NCBI GenBank assembly: GCA_030374765.1
Contig: JARGXX010000088.1
Span: 2,356,001 to 2,420,000, forward strand
Reading direction: 5' to 3'
DNA: 64,000 bases
Source of the DNA: Agarophyton chilense
Lineage: Eukaryota; Rhodophyta; Florideophyceae; Gracilariales; Gracilariaceae
Shown here in pieces: positions 40,165 to 49,849 of the stretch. A model generated the notes under the pieces. The model was not told the origin of the DNA. It searched no databases and saw only the letters and a program-made list of their open reading frames with translations. The stretch's first letter is position 1, and each line of letters opens with the position of its first letter. The translations under genes and the position numbers were made by a program.

Positions 40165-43125
40165 CTACTCGAGAAGCACCAGCTTGTCGCGCAGCCGCCG
40201 CACCAGGTCCATCTTTTGCGACAAGTTCAGCCCCAGCTTCATTGCGTATTCTTGCGCGTCAATCTCCCCCTTCTCCGCCGCGTTCACCAGCAGCACGTCC
40301 GCTTCCGTCAACCTCATCAGCTCCTCGATCTGCACGTGATGCATGCGAATCACGCTGTCCAGCTTAATACGCTCCTCACTCCCCCCCGTCCCCGTCCCCG
40401 TCCCCGTCCCCGTCCCCATCCCCATCCCCATCCCACTGCCAGAACCCGCGTCGCACCCCACCGCGCCGAGCCGCTCACGCACCGCGCTCGTCGCCTCGTC
40501 CACCAGGCTATCGCAGCTCGCAAACAGCAGTTCATCGTCCGACAGTTCATCCGCCCCGTGCTGTCCATACAACTCCACACCCGCCAGCGCCACATTCCGC
40601 TGTCTGCGCCGCGTCGCCTCATCGCCGTCGCCGTCGCCCTTGTCCTCGCCGCCCCACCACGCGCCCCGCTCCGTCTCTTCGCGCTTCGGCTCGCGCCCCG
40701 CGTCCGCGCGCGCTTCCATCTCGCGCGCGCGCCGCCGCGTCACCATTGCGGGCGCCGCCCGGCGTCGCTCCACGCTCACCTCGTCCGATGTACTGTCCAT
40801 GCCGTCCGAGTCGCCCTCCCCGCCCGCCGCCCCGCTGCCGGAGCGCACCATCATGCTGTTGGACCGAAGCAGCGCCTTCTTGTCGGCCCCACCACCACCA
40901 CCACCACCACCACCACCACCACCACCGCCTCTTCTCCGCTGCGGCGCCCTGGGCAGAAACGTGCCGCCCGTGGACGGTCGCGACGGGATCATGGTGGCCG
41001 CGCGCGGCGTTCGTCTGCGTGCCGTTCGCGCGCGGTGCGTCTTCATACGCCCGTGCTCGGTGTCCGTTGCCACGGCGTTCGACCTCAGAAACGCGCCGTC
41101 CGACGCGCGCGCGCGCATCTTGGCCGCCGCGCGTCGCGCCGGCGCCCGCTTGGTGCTGCGCGCCGGCGTGGCCACAATGGTCGCCTCGATGGCGTGTGAC
41201 TGCGACGGCAGCGACTTGCGCTCCGTCGCGGGCTTCTCCCGCCTCATGGCGCTGTCCTCGCGGTCCTTCTTCGCCGGAGTGGCCGCGGGCGCGCCGCACC
41301 CCGTCATGGGCGCTCGCAGCCCCAAGCCGTGGCTCAGCGTGGCCCGCCGCGCGCCCAGCCTACACCCCGCGTCGCTCTGCGGCGGAGACTGCGCCCGCTC
41401 CCTCTTGATCTCCTTCACGCGGTCAGAGTAGCGTAGCGTGTTCAGCGTGTGCTCCACATTGGCTGACGCCGGCGAAATGTTGGCAATCATCACTGTCTTG
41501 CAGTTTCTGCCGATGAACGACGCCTTGAGCACCTGCGTAAGCTTGCTTCCGCGAAACGGTGTGTGGTCCTTCTTCTTGTCCATGGCACGAATGCACTCCT
41601 TGAGCGCCAGCAGGCTCTTGTTGATCTCCGCCCCTTCCATGCGCGTCTGTTTGGTGGAGTTGGCCGTGTCGCTGCCCCTTTCGCTGCCGGCAAGGTCGAT
41701 GAAACACAGCCTTCCGATTTCGGCACCCGTAGCTTGCTGCCGCGCGCGAGACGTGCCCAATAGCGTCTCTCTCATGGCGTAGCTCGCGTCCCTGGGCGCC
41801 GCGTGCGCAGGCGGATGGCGCAACTCGATCTGGAACACGGCGTGCGAGCGGCTGGAGTCGTCGTTGGCGCCAGTGACGCCGGTTGAACGAACGGCGCTTC
41901 CCTCGTCAATGCACGCCAGCACGTCCTCCTCCACCTCACACAGCCGCTGCGCCAGGCCCACAATCTGCACCTGGTTGTTGCCGTCCTCGCGACACTCGAG
42001 CTTGGACGAGCTGTTGAGCAGGTCCTGCAGCCTGGATGCATAGATTTCGAAGAAGCCGATCCACACCTGCGGCGGGTCCGACGGCTCAAAGTCGTCGATA
42101 CCCTGCTCTGAGGCCACGCGCCACTCTTCGGCCTCCATGGCGCGGATACGGTCAAACACGTCGCGCACGGCCAGCGTGTACAGCCCGGGGTTGTCGGCGC
42201 CGTCGCCGGCCATGGTGAAGGTCTTGCCGGCGCCGGTCTGGCCGTACGCAAAGCACGTGCCGCGCCCGCCTGTGAAGAGCGTGTCGACGAGCGGCTTGGC
42301 AGTGTTATGGTACACGGCGGTGTTGGAGATATGCTCGTTGAACACGCGGTCAAACGAGAAGGGGTGAGTGACAACGTGCTTGGTGAGATCAACCTTTTCG
42401 CGCAGCTCGTGCACGCACAGAGAGGCCTCGGGCACGTTGACGGTGACGACGTCGCGGTCTCGCATGGCGCGTTCCTTGCGCGACAGAGGGCGCTTTCGCA
42501 CGCACACGGTGACGCGCGGCGCCGGCGGCGACGACGACGAAGACGATGACGAAGACGATGGCGCGAAGGAGCGCGACGCAGACGAGCGCAGGGCGGAACG
42601 CGCGGCAGCAGCCGAGGTGGCAAGCGCGCTGTGCGGCGATGCAGCGGCAGTAGACGGTAAGGGCAACGACAGGGGCGACGGCGATGACGACAGCGTCGGC
42701 GACGGCGACGACGACGACAGTGAGGACGATGAGGGCATCATGGGCACGGGCGGAAGGCGCGCGGCGCGACGCAAGTCGGCAATAAGATCAGCTAGTCGCT
42801 TACGGTCGGCCGGCCCGTCCACGCCAAGCGCATCCAAGTCCGGTGCGGAAAGCGCGAGAAAGCGCGGCGGCGTGAGCTGAGCGGCGCGAAAGCGCGGCTG
42901 ATAGCGTGAAAGACCGGCGCCGCGCAGCCACAGCGCAACCTGGTCCGGCGGCGGATGCGCCATGGTGACGGCGGTGGCGACGGGGACGGTGATGGGGATG
43001 GGCGCGCGACGACGAACGACGGACGAGGGCGGATGACGATGGGGCGCGCGCGGCGCGGCTGCGGCGGCGGCGACGCGGTTGGTGGGCGGGTGAGAGCGCG
43101 GCGACGTCATGCGCGGTGATGCCAT
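40165..43125 (-). CDS. Kinesin-13 family motor with N-terminal SAM domain
   Basis: This 986-residue protein is a kinesin-13, a class that depolymerises microtubule ends instead of walking. A SAM-like domain lies at about 58-122 (VALWLRGAGLSRY...LSAPDLDALGVDGPADRKRL), followed by a Ser/Pro linker and the motor from about 204 to 560. Motor motifs are complete: GQTGAGKT (295-302), NDDSSRSH, DLAGSERGSD, and HTPFRGSKLTQVL. KVDLTKH with FAYGQTG and LLALKECIRAM are kinesin-13 features. The C-terminal region is disordered with poly-Gly and Gly-Met/Gly-Thr runs and ends in a helical segment (EKGEIDAQEYAMKLGLNLS) like plant kinesin-13 tails. SAM plus kinesin-13 recalls animal KIF24. The start could also be the Met at residue 55. 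Intron-free and GC-rich. Confidence 0.92.
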   Translation of the reverse strand: MASPRMTSPRSHPPTNRVAAAAAAPRAPHRHPPSSVVRRRAPIPITVPVATAVTMAHPPPDQVALWLRGAGLSRYQPRFRAAQLTPPRFLALSAPDLDALGVDGPADRKRLADLIADLRRAARLPPVPMMPSSSSLSSSSPSPTLSSSPSPLSLPLPSTAAASPHSALATSAAAARSALRSSASRSFAPSSSSSSSSSSPPAPRVTVCVRKRPLSRKERAMRDRDVVTVNVPEASLCVHELREKVDLTKHVVTHPFSFDRVFNEHISNTAVYHNTAKPLVDTLFTGGRGTCFAYGQTGAGKTFTMAGDGADNPGLYTLAVRDVFDRIRAMEAEEWRVASEQGIDDFEPSDPPQVWIGFFEIYASRLQDLLNSSSKLECREDGNNQVQIVGLAQRLCEVEEDVLACIDEGSAVRSTGVTGANDDSSRSHAVFQIELRHPPAHAAPRDASYAMRETLLGTSRARQQATGAEIGRLCFIDLAGSERGSDTANSTKQTRMEGAEINKSLLALKECIRAMDKKKDHTPFRGSKLTQVLKASFIGRNCKTVMIANISPASANVEHTLNTLRYSDRVKEIKRERAQSPPQSDAGCRLGARRATLSHGLGLRAPMTGCGAPAATPAKKDREDSAMRREKPATERKSLPSQSHAIEATIVATPARSTKRAPARRAAAKMRARASDGAFLRSNAVATDTEHGRMKTHRARTARRRTPRAATMIPSRPSTGGTFLPRAPQRRRGGGGGGGGGGGGGGADKKALLRSNSMMVRSGSGAAGGEGDSDGMDSTSDEVSVERRRAAPAMVTRRRAREMEARADAGREPKREETERGAWWGGEDKGDGDGDEATRRRQRNVALAGVELYGQHGADELSDDELLFASCDSLVDEATSAVRERLGAVGCDAGSGSGMGMGMGTGTGTGTGTGGSEERIKLDSVIRMHHVQIEELMRLTEADVLLVNAAEKGEIDAQEYAMKLGLNLSQKMDLVRRLRDKLVLLE
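40384..40434 (-). repeat. Hexanucleotide repeat in the kinesin gene
   Basis: CCCCGT and CCCCAT units (plus-strand view) encode alternating Gly-Thr and Gly-Met in the disordered C-terminal part of the kinesin. Confidence 0.85.
40890..40926 (-). repeat. CCA trinucleotide repeat in the kinesin gene
   Basis: About twelve CCA triplets on the plus strand encode poly-Gly on the coding strand. The same tract gives poly-His and poly-Pro in other frames, which explains several shadow ORFs. Confidence 0.85.
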
Positions 43126-44415
43126 TCAACGCACGCGCGCGGCGTGTCGCCGCCTGTTGCGTGTGACATGCGCCACTGCCGCGCTGTTTGAATTTGAATG
43201 GCTCGTCGCCACCGTGGCCAAACTCACCCACGCGCATCCCATGCACTCTGTACTCTGCGTGTCCACGTCGCCACGTCGCCACGTGGTCACTGCATAAACC
43301 ACATGTAGATGGAATGAAGGGCGCCCGTCCAATTGACTAATAGACGGTGTGTTCAGGTGCAACCCTTAGAAAAGGGCTACTTTTTATACGGACAATTGGC
43401 AATAGCCAAAAGAAATGATACACAAGATACAGTATACACCGCCGAGAACAACTATGGTATCCAATAAAATACACGAGGGAACCGAACTCAGGACTACTCT
43501 TGAGTGCTATCGAACTGCGGCGTCCGAATCGTCACTGAAACACTCAAATCAAAATTACGCTGGATCATCCAGCGTGATACAATGATGATACGAACAACTA
43601 TGGTAGACGTGCCATTAACCAGAAAAGCGCTTTTTAACGGATTTAGCTAGCTCCCACACAAAACCTACATGCAGACTGTAGACGCTATAATTGTAGAGTA
43701 CTTGTGACGCGGTTGATCACAACTCTGATGTGCTAAAACGTAACTGTTGTATATAAAATGGAATAAAACACTCAAAAAAAAATCACAAACAAACAGAACA
43801 AAAAACAAGCGACGGAAAAGATGTGTTCATGACAGACCAGCAAAAAGATACAAATAAATAGAGTACCACAGACTAAGATCAAACTAAAACAATAAACAAC
43901 AAGCGGAAAACCAAAAAAGCATTTTGTGATAGAGAGAACAAACCGAGCCAAAAGTTTAAGCCAAATTTGGGTCATAAGCGACCAATTCTGGTTTTTAATA
44001 GACTTGATGAGGCTTTAAAAAACCTAGTAAAGCTTTACAATCAATTTTTCAGGTGTTGGCGAGCTCGTAGAGCCCACTCGATATAATGCAGACGTGAAAT
44101 CAAACCTATAGGTGACAAGTGCAAGTATCGCACGCAACTATGCATTGATTGGACAATTGTGCGGCATGTTTGAAAACTGTACAAATTGTGCGTCCCGTAA
44201 TGCGTACAGTGTTTCAGCATTCGGAGACTTCTGAAAATACAACAACCTAATTTAGGCCTACATTAATTGCTTCTTTTCAATCAATTTACACCTGATTGTG
44301 TGTGCATAACTGTTTGATTTTCACGGCAAACAGCACCGTCGGAGGTTGATTTGTGTAGGCACATTTCTATCCAGAACCGACCGGCTCACATAACCCGACA
44401 CCATCCGAACGGTGA
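43126..44415. other. Kinesin upstream region and AT-rich spacer
   Basis: The first 200 bp upstream of the kinesin start are GC-rich and probably hold its promoter. Beyond about 43300 the DNA becomes AT-rich with no conserved ORF. On the minus strand around 43470-43535 there is a weak tRNA-like sequence (GCAGTTCGATAGCAC, then GAGTTCGGTTCCC) that is not a good tRNA. Confidence 0.4.
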
Positions 44416-44420
44416 CCACT

Positions 44421-44677
44421 AATGAATAATTGAGAATACGGTTGACAGTGGTAGCGGTATCAGATAACGATCAGAGGTAGTTTATCATAATGGGGAGAAC
44501 CTCTGTGACGGTCCACTTCTCAAGAACAAGTGCAGTGTTCTGTCTTATATATCAGATGGTCTATTGCATGTCAGTACTCACACAGATTCATTGTTGCATG
44601 GACAGTTTCTCACAGCCGGTTACTTGACCAGTACTTCACGTCCATTGAAAGTGAGTCTCTGTAACTCAACATTCACA
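44421..44677 (-). repeat. Copia-5 3' LTR
   Basis: 257 bp, differing from the other copy by one base in TTATCA(T/A)AATGG. In element orientation it starts TGTGAATG and ends TTATTCATT; the target duplication favours these limits over a shorter TG...CA version. Confidence 0.88.
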
Positions 44678-44701
44678 TTGATTCTCTTTTCTTTTTGAAC
44701 C

Positions 44702-47700
44702 TCAACCTGTAGAGTATTTGCTTTCTTTTGTCTCTGAATCAGTAAATCCGAGTGCTAGCTTTCCAGAGTACAATGTCAGGTTCAGCGTCTCGCAAAGAGG
44801 GCTGTTTGGTTTTGTCAGCGGATCAGCAATGTTCAGCTTTCCTGGTATCCACGATATTTTGTTGACGGTGTGTGTTTCAAATTCATACCTGATAACACTC
44901 ACATCTCCTCTTATAGATTTGTCAATCGAGTTTCGGCATGTGGACAATGATGTAAATAGATCTTTGGAATCAAGCACCAATATCACTTCTATTTCCATTG
45001 TTAGCAGCTGTCTGTAGGCATCAGCGATTCGTTTGGCGTCATCAATTGCTTCTCCAGCAGCCAATATTTCTGCAGCGCCGATTGATTTCACTGGTCGCTT
45101 AGATTTGTGACTACACCAAGAGATGGTGTGAAAAATAGCCCCTTCTTGACATTGCCCAAATAGCAGGCCAATACAAAAACCAAGCTGGCCATGATCAACC
45201 AGTCGACTAGCATCAGAAAACGCGAGGACTGACATTTGGTATGAGCTCTTGTCTCGGGGTCTTGTGTATTGTATAGTTGTCCCCAGTTTTTTCAGTAGTC
45301 GTAAAATGTTAATCTGTGAGATTAGCGTATGGACTGTTCCTTGCGGTATCTTTTGCTGTAAATAGCTCGCATAAAAGGCACACAGCGGCGAAGCTGCTAT
45401 ACCAAGCCATCCAAGTGAACTGCTGACAGATCGGAAGCTTTTTTCTTCAATCGCAGTCATTTTCTCATTGATTTCTCTTCGTCTCTGTCTGCTTATAGGG
45501 AATGACTCCAACAACTGCAGTTTAGCATCTGCATTGACATGAATAGTGAAATCATCTTCCTGAGAAATTTGTAGTCCATAAAACAGAAATGTGCCAGGAC
45601 CATAACATATCGTACCGAGTTCATACGAGGCTTGAATTTTCTGGATTGTTTCCTCAACTAAATCCCTCGGACCTCCAAGAAGGACATCGTCAACGATTTT
45701 GACAGCGACTAAAATTAGTTTTCCAGTCATATCAGTCTTAAGGAACATTTGCGGGATAAAAAGTATTTGAACGAATCCGAAAGACTTCAAAAGATTGTCA
45801 CTGAGCTCTTGCCACTTGGCGTTGGCATTTACCAAGCCATAGGCCGCAGTTAGCAATAGCCATAGGTGATTCTTGTCCAAACTTTCTCTGGGAGGAATAA
45901 CATAAACATCTCTTTCAGCTTTTCCAGTCTGGAGGAAGGCGCTCTTAAAATCGATTTTAGCTATACACCACTTGAAGATAGTTGCCAGTGACAAAAGTAT
46001 TCGTATCCCAGCAGGTGAACACGTCGCTGAATCTGTTTTCAGGTCATTTTTCTCGCGATCCATGTTTCCGTGTGGGGCTATGCGTGCTTTCATCTGAAGG
46101 GTGTTGTCATCATTATTCTTAATCTTGTATATGACATGGCTAGAGATTATGTTGGCATTCCGTGGGATATCTGATTTGTGTACCACGTTAACTGTCTCTT
46201 TGAACTTCTTCTCTTCTTTCTCATAAGCATTAATCAGTGGGAATGACGTGAAACCTTGAGCTTGAAAAAATTGAAAATCTTTCAATCCGAAATGATTCTT
46301 GTAGTGTTGGAGAACTTCTTGCTCAGAGCTTGTAATCTTCAGTGGAATCACAGAGTTTGCTTCTAGGATGTCGGTGTTATTGTATCTCCAGGTCTCTTGT
46401 TCAAGATCTAGTGTCTCAGTCTCACCGTCATCATAATTAACAGTGACCTTGTTATCATCTGCAGCTCCAATTGTTCCAGGGTAATACACATTGTCTAGAA
46501 GCCAAAATACCTCGATGTTGTCCCCACTCGAGGGAAGGGCATTATAACTATCACCTGTTCCATTCTGAAACGTTTGATCAACATAGGGTTCAATATTTTC
46601 TTCTTTGCATGCCTTGGAGTGACCATATTTTGGAGAAGTAACTGTAGGGGGGGTGGATAAAACCGTTTCAATACACTCATCAACGTTCCATTCCAATATG
46701 TCAATTGCTTCTTGTATCATTGATGCAATGCTGTCTTCTTTGAGGGCAGGGCGAACATCTTCGATAGCAGCTGTTAAATTTTTTCCGCGCTTCCCGGGTA
46801 CTGATATTATTCCGGTAGCTTTGTCAAACGAAAGAATCACTTTCGGAGCAGACCATTTACCTCGTTTGGCATTTTGCTCTTTGATAAATATCTGCACCTG
46901 ATCACCAACTGCCAAGGGAATGTCAGTGATTGTTTTGGACCTTAAAATCAATGTAAGCTTCCTTTTTGCAATGAGATCTTCATGAGCTTCTAGTATCTCG
47001 TCCGGGATGGGAAGAGGGAATGCCCCATTCAGGACTGGTCTTGTGTATCCTTTTGCCATCTCTTGTGCAGAGCATATATCATTCCCGTATAAATCATTGG
47101 AAATCCTTAGAGCTTGTTGAACAATTTGCTTTTCTGTGTCTGACGAACAATCAGTAGCTGAGTGCTTAAGACGAAGGTATATATCTCGTATTATTCTATG
47201 CTTTGATTCGATTACATTCTTGTTGTGCCGTCTCGGAGGAATTGGTCTCGCTTCAATACCGTAGTTGTGTAGGTAAGAGGTAAATTCTGTCGCTTTGAAA
47301 GCCGGGTCAAACAAAACACTTTGAGGGACCCAAAACGGTGTTACCCATAGTAGCTCAAAAATACGAATGGCCTCAGCCATAGACGTGTTAGGAACTACGT
47401 CACCAGTGGAGTATCTAGATTTGGAGTCCATGATATGAAAGACGCAGTTCGCTTCCAAAAAGAAGTGATCAATACACACAACGTCATTGGACTCTCTGTT
47501 CACGGTGCTCAAGGACACCTTACGTGTGGCTCTTGGCTCAGAGGTACATAAACAGTGCTCGCATTTTTCCAGTATCAGTGACAAATACTTCTGCACATCG
47601 GGGCTCCATAGTTTGTTTCTTTCCAATAATATCTTGATATCCGAATAAGAAGAATGACCACAAACATGCTGATGCACTTTGTCAACCAATTTCTTGAGCT

Positions 47701-49153
47701 CTTTCCAAGGCCTGCTAGAGTTCTCTCCATCAAACTGAGCAGCCGCACAGAATAGCTCTGTTGAATTATTTTGTTTCGGAGTATAAAATTTTGGTACAAA
47801 TACATTGAACGGTATGTAGCTGTGGTACGAGCTATCCTCAAGAGCAATCGAATCTTGCAAACCAGGAAGAACTAACCTGTTTGCATCAACGTGTAAGATG
47901 TTACATTTCCGGGTAACATTTCTTCCTATGACCCACTGCGAGGATCCCTGAATCACAAGGTGCGTAACAGATGCAGTGTTTCCCATATCCGTCCTTACAT
48001 TAAATTTGACAGATCCAAGTATGCGTCGCTGTTCACTGGCATGCTGGCCGGAGCCATACTGCCACACGCTTCCTTGTTGTATGCCCTCGGGTAGTGGTTC
48101 GAATGTCCCGTTCCACCCAGGCAAAACGGTAGGCTGTAGCATTTTGAATTCAGTGATACCAATTCCGCTATACGGTGCACCATCATCTAACAACGGGCCA
48201 ATAATAGGTTCTGGAGCTTCATAGGCTGGAGCGAGATAATGCAGGTTTGCCATGTTGAACGTTATCGTTTTCTTTTGGTTCTCAGACGGAGTTGACTGCT
48301 TCTCTTGCGTCTCACTAGACATGGTCCCAGGTTTCAAGGACCCATCGGCATTGTGATCAACAGCCCAATGTCCGTACTTGTGACATTTCCGACACTTACT
48401 TTTGCTCTTCAGATCCAGAAGCGCATCAGGGGACAGTTTTCGGCGTGGATGCCTATTGAATCCATTGATTGAATTGGTTGATAAGGTTTCCATCGGCTCT
48501 GTAGTTGTGTGATCACACTGACGAAGCACAGATGCAACTTTTTCGTAGGATACGGCTTGTAGAAATGCTTCCGTGTCAGCATTAGTAGCAATCGAATCAT
48601 TGGTAGCAACAGCAGCAAGCACCGATACTCGTTGCCCATTTTCAACACCAGAGTTTGCAAGTAACATGAATGCATTCATTGCCTCCGGCAATTTGCAACT
48701 ACCAGATGTAGCAGTCAGTTTGGATAATTGAGCTGCAAAGCGTGCCTCGAAGTTTAGATAGCTTTCATTACCGCGGCGACGAGTGTTTAGCATTGTCATG
48801 AACGCTTGATAAACCTCACTAACCACAGAGAGAGAATCACGTTTGTAAATTGCATTCACGATAACCTTATGTCCATCAACGGCTCGAATATCTTCAGCGG
48901 ATATCGCTTTGCAAAGATCCTTGGCTCTACCGTAGAGCTGTGACTGTAGCATAATTCCCCTTAGCGCACTTGGAATCTTATTAGAATTTGAATCTGGTAG
49001 CATATCATGGAACGAATTCCATAAATCAACGGAAGAGGCATATTCTTCCTGGTTTCCAAGACCATCAGTCCAAGGGACACTTTTGAGGTCCCAAGAAAAT
49101 CTTGGCCGCGTTGGTAGCCCCTTCGGTAACGTAGAATCTGGGTCTGGGCCCAT
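44702..49153 (-). CDS. Copia-5 Gag-Pol polyprotein
   Basis: A single 1483-codon frame coding gag, protease, integrase, reverse transcriptase and RNase H in copia order. Signatures are a CHKYGH zinc-knuckle-like segment (CRKCHKYGHWAVDH), protease LLDDGAPYSG, integrase zinc region ending CEHCLC, integrase core with VVCIDHFF and an ESKHRI acidic position, RT with DFKSAFLQTGKAERDVY and the VDDVLLGG catalytic pair, and RNase H with LAFSDASR and VLDSKDLFTSL. The start codon falls four bases inside the LTR, within the presumed primer-binding site, leaving virtually no internal leader. One frame for gag and pol is usual for many copia elements. Confidence 0.92.
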   Translation of the reverse strand: MGPDPDSTLPKGLPTRPRFSWDLKSVPWTDGLGNQEEYASSVDLWNSFHDMLPDSNSNKIPSALRGIMLQSQLYGRAKDLCKAISAEDIRAVDGHKVIVNAIYKRDSLSVVSEVYQAFMTMLNTRRRGNESYLNFEARFAAQLSKLTATSGSCKLPEAMNAFMLLANSGVENGQRVSVLAAVATNDSIATNADTEAFLQAVSYEKVASVLRQCDHTTTEPMETLSTNSINGFNRHPRRKLSPDALLDLKSKSKCRKCHKYGHWAVDHNADGSLKPGTMSSETQEKQSTPSENQKKTITFNMANLHYLAPAYEAPEPIIGPLLDDGAPYSGIGITEFKMLQPTVLPGWNGTFEPLPEGIQQGSVWQYGSGQHASEQRRILGSVKFNVRTDMGNTASVTHLVIQGSSQWVIGRNVTRKCNILHVDANRLVLPGLQDSIALEDSSYHSYIPFNVFVPKFYTPKQNNSTELFCAAAQFDGENSSRPWKELKKLVDKVHQHVCGHSSYSDIKILLERNKLWSPDVQKYLSLILEKCEHCLCTSEPRATRKVSLSTVNRESNDVVCIDHFFLEANCVFHIMDSKSRYSTGDVVPNTSMAEAIRIFELLWVTPFWVPQSVLFDPAFKATEFTSYLHNYGIEARPIPPRRHNKNVIESKHRIIRDIYLRLKHSATDCSSDTEKQIVQQALRISNDLYGNDICSAQEMAKGYTRPVLNGAFPLPIPDEILEAHEDLIAKRKLTLILRSKTITDIPLAVGDQVQIFIKEQNAKRGKWSAPKVILSFDKATGIISVPGKRGKNLTAAIEDVRPALKEDSIASMIQEAIDILEWNVDECIETVLSTPPTVTSPKYGHSKACKEENIEPYVDQTFQNGTGDSYNALPSSGDNIEVFWLLDNVYYPGTIGAADDNKVTVNYDDGETETLDLEQETWRYNNTDILEANSVIPLKITSSEQEVLQHYKNHFGLKDFQFFQAQGFTSFPLINAYEKEEKKFKETVNVVHKSDIPRNANIISSHVIYKIKNNDDNTLQMKARIAPHGNMDREKNDLKTDSATCSPAGIRILLSLATIFKWCIAKIDFKSAFLQTGKAERDVYVIPPRESLDKNHLWLLLTAAYGLVNANAKWQELSDNLLKSFGFVQILFIPQMFLKTDMTGKLILVAVKIVDDVLLGGPRDLVEETIQKIQASYELGTICYGPGTFLFYGLQISQEDDFTIHVNADAKLQLLESFPISRQRRREINEKMTAIEEKSFRSVSSSLGWLGIAASPLCAFYASYLQQKIPQGTVHTLISQINILRLLKKLGTTIQYTRPRDKSSYQMSVLAFSDASRLVDHGQLGFCIGLLFGQCQEGAIFHTISWCSHKSKRPVKSIGAAEILAAGEAIDDAKRIADAYRQLLTMEIEVILVLDSKDLFTSLSTCRNSIDKSIRGDVSVIRYEFETHTVNKISWIPGKLNIADPLTKPNSPLCETLNLTLYSGKLALGFTDSETKESKYSTG

Positions 49154-49156
49154 AAC

Positions 49157-49413
49157 AATGAATAATTGAGAATACGGTTGACAGTGGTAGCGGTATCAGA
49201 TAACGATCAGAGGTAGTTTATCAAAATGGGGAGAACCTCTGTGACGGTCCACTTCTCAAGAACAAGTGCAGTGTTCTGTCTTATATATCAGATGGTCTAT
49301 TGCATGTCAGTACTCACACAGATTCATTGTTGCATGGACAGTTTCTCACAGCCGGTTACTTGACCAGTACTTCACGTCCATTGAAAGTGAGTCTCTGTAA
49401 CTCAACATTCACA
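49157..49413 (-). repeat. Copia-5 5' LTR
   Basis: 257-bp partner of 44421-44677. It contains a TATATA-like sequence (TTATATATCAGATGG region) that may be the promoter. CCACT follows it on the outside. Confidence 0.88.
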
Positions 49414-49849
49414 CCACTCGCAAACTCCGAAGTTCCCTCGTTCCCACCCTCAGTACCCCTCTCAACTCCCCAGTTTGACGCCCTTCGTTCTAGTTCCAGC
49501 CTGCGCTTCTTTTCATCAACAATTCGTTCAATGTCCCCCCGTCGTCTTCGTTCCAAGACCAAAGCGTACACAGGCTCCAGTCAAATGGCTTCTGTTTAAA
49601 CCGATGAAGTAGATCATGTCCACCCGCCAGCCCCCTCTTTTGCGCCGTCTCAATCATCACTCCCCAAAGACGTAGAGTGCGACACTGAGTGTGCTGTTAA
49701 CGTCAAAGTTCCTTCCAATTTTTCTGCTGCCGCTTCGGCTATCGCCCATCAAATGCCGCCACCGACACTCTTCCCCATGCCAGAAAATTCCCGGCCTGTT
49801 CCTGACGTGCGCACAAACCGGCCCCCTATCAACGCCATCGGGTACGGAC
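49414..49849 (+). other. Spacer with unassigned Pro/Ser-rich frame
   Basis: Between the two young retroelements. A plus-strand frame running to the chromovirus LTR codes a Pro/Ser-rich sequence (PPAPSFAPSQSSLPKDVE; HQMPPPTLFPMPENSRP). It has no recognised family and could be a piece of an older gag or of a host gene that both elements landed in. Confidence 0.3.

Larger units (their letters stand above)
44421..49413 (-). mobile_element. Ty1/copia retrotransposon, looks whole (Copia-5)
   Basis: A complete-looking copia element on the minus strand. The two 257-bp terminal repeats (44421-44677 and 49157-49413) differ at one base by eye, and CCACT flanks both sides (44416-44420, 49414-49418) as a target duplication, so insertion is very recent. 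Inside is one long polyprotein frame. The first internal bases (GTTATGGGCCC) resemble a primer site for the initiator tRNA-Met anticodon arm. No break is apparent. Related relics are Copia-4 and its fragments. Confidence 0.93.

Noticed and set aside
40216-41431. Long plus-strand ORFs opposite the kinesin gene
   Set aside because: Antisense shadows of a GC-rich gene with CCA and CCCCGT repeats; no conserved domains.
44423-44671. Shorter 249-bp LTR with canonical TG...CA ends for Copia-5
   Set aside because: Both copies extend a few bases further at each side and only the 257-bp limits give matching CCACT duplications.
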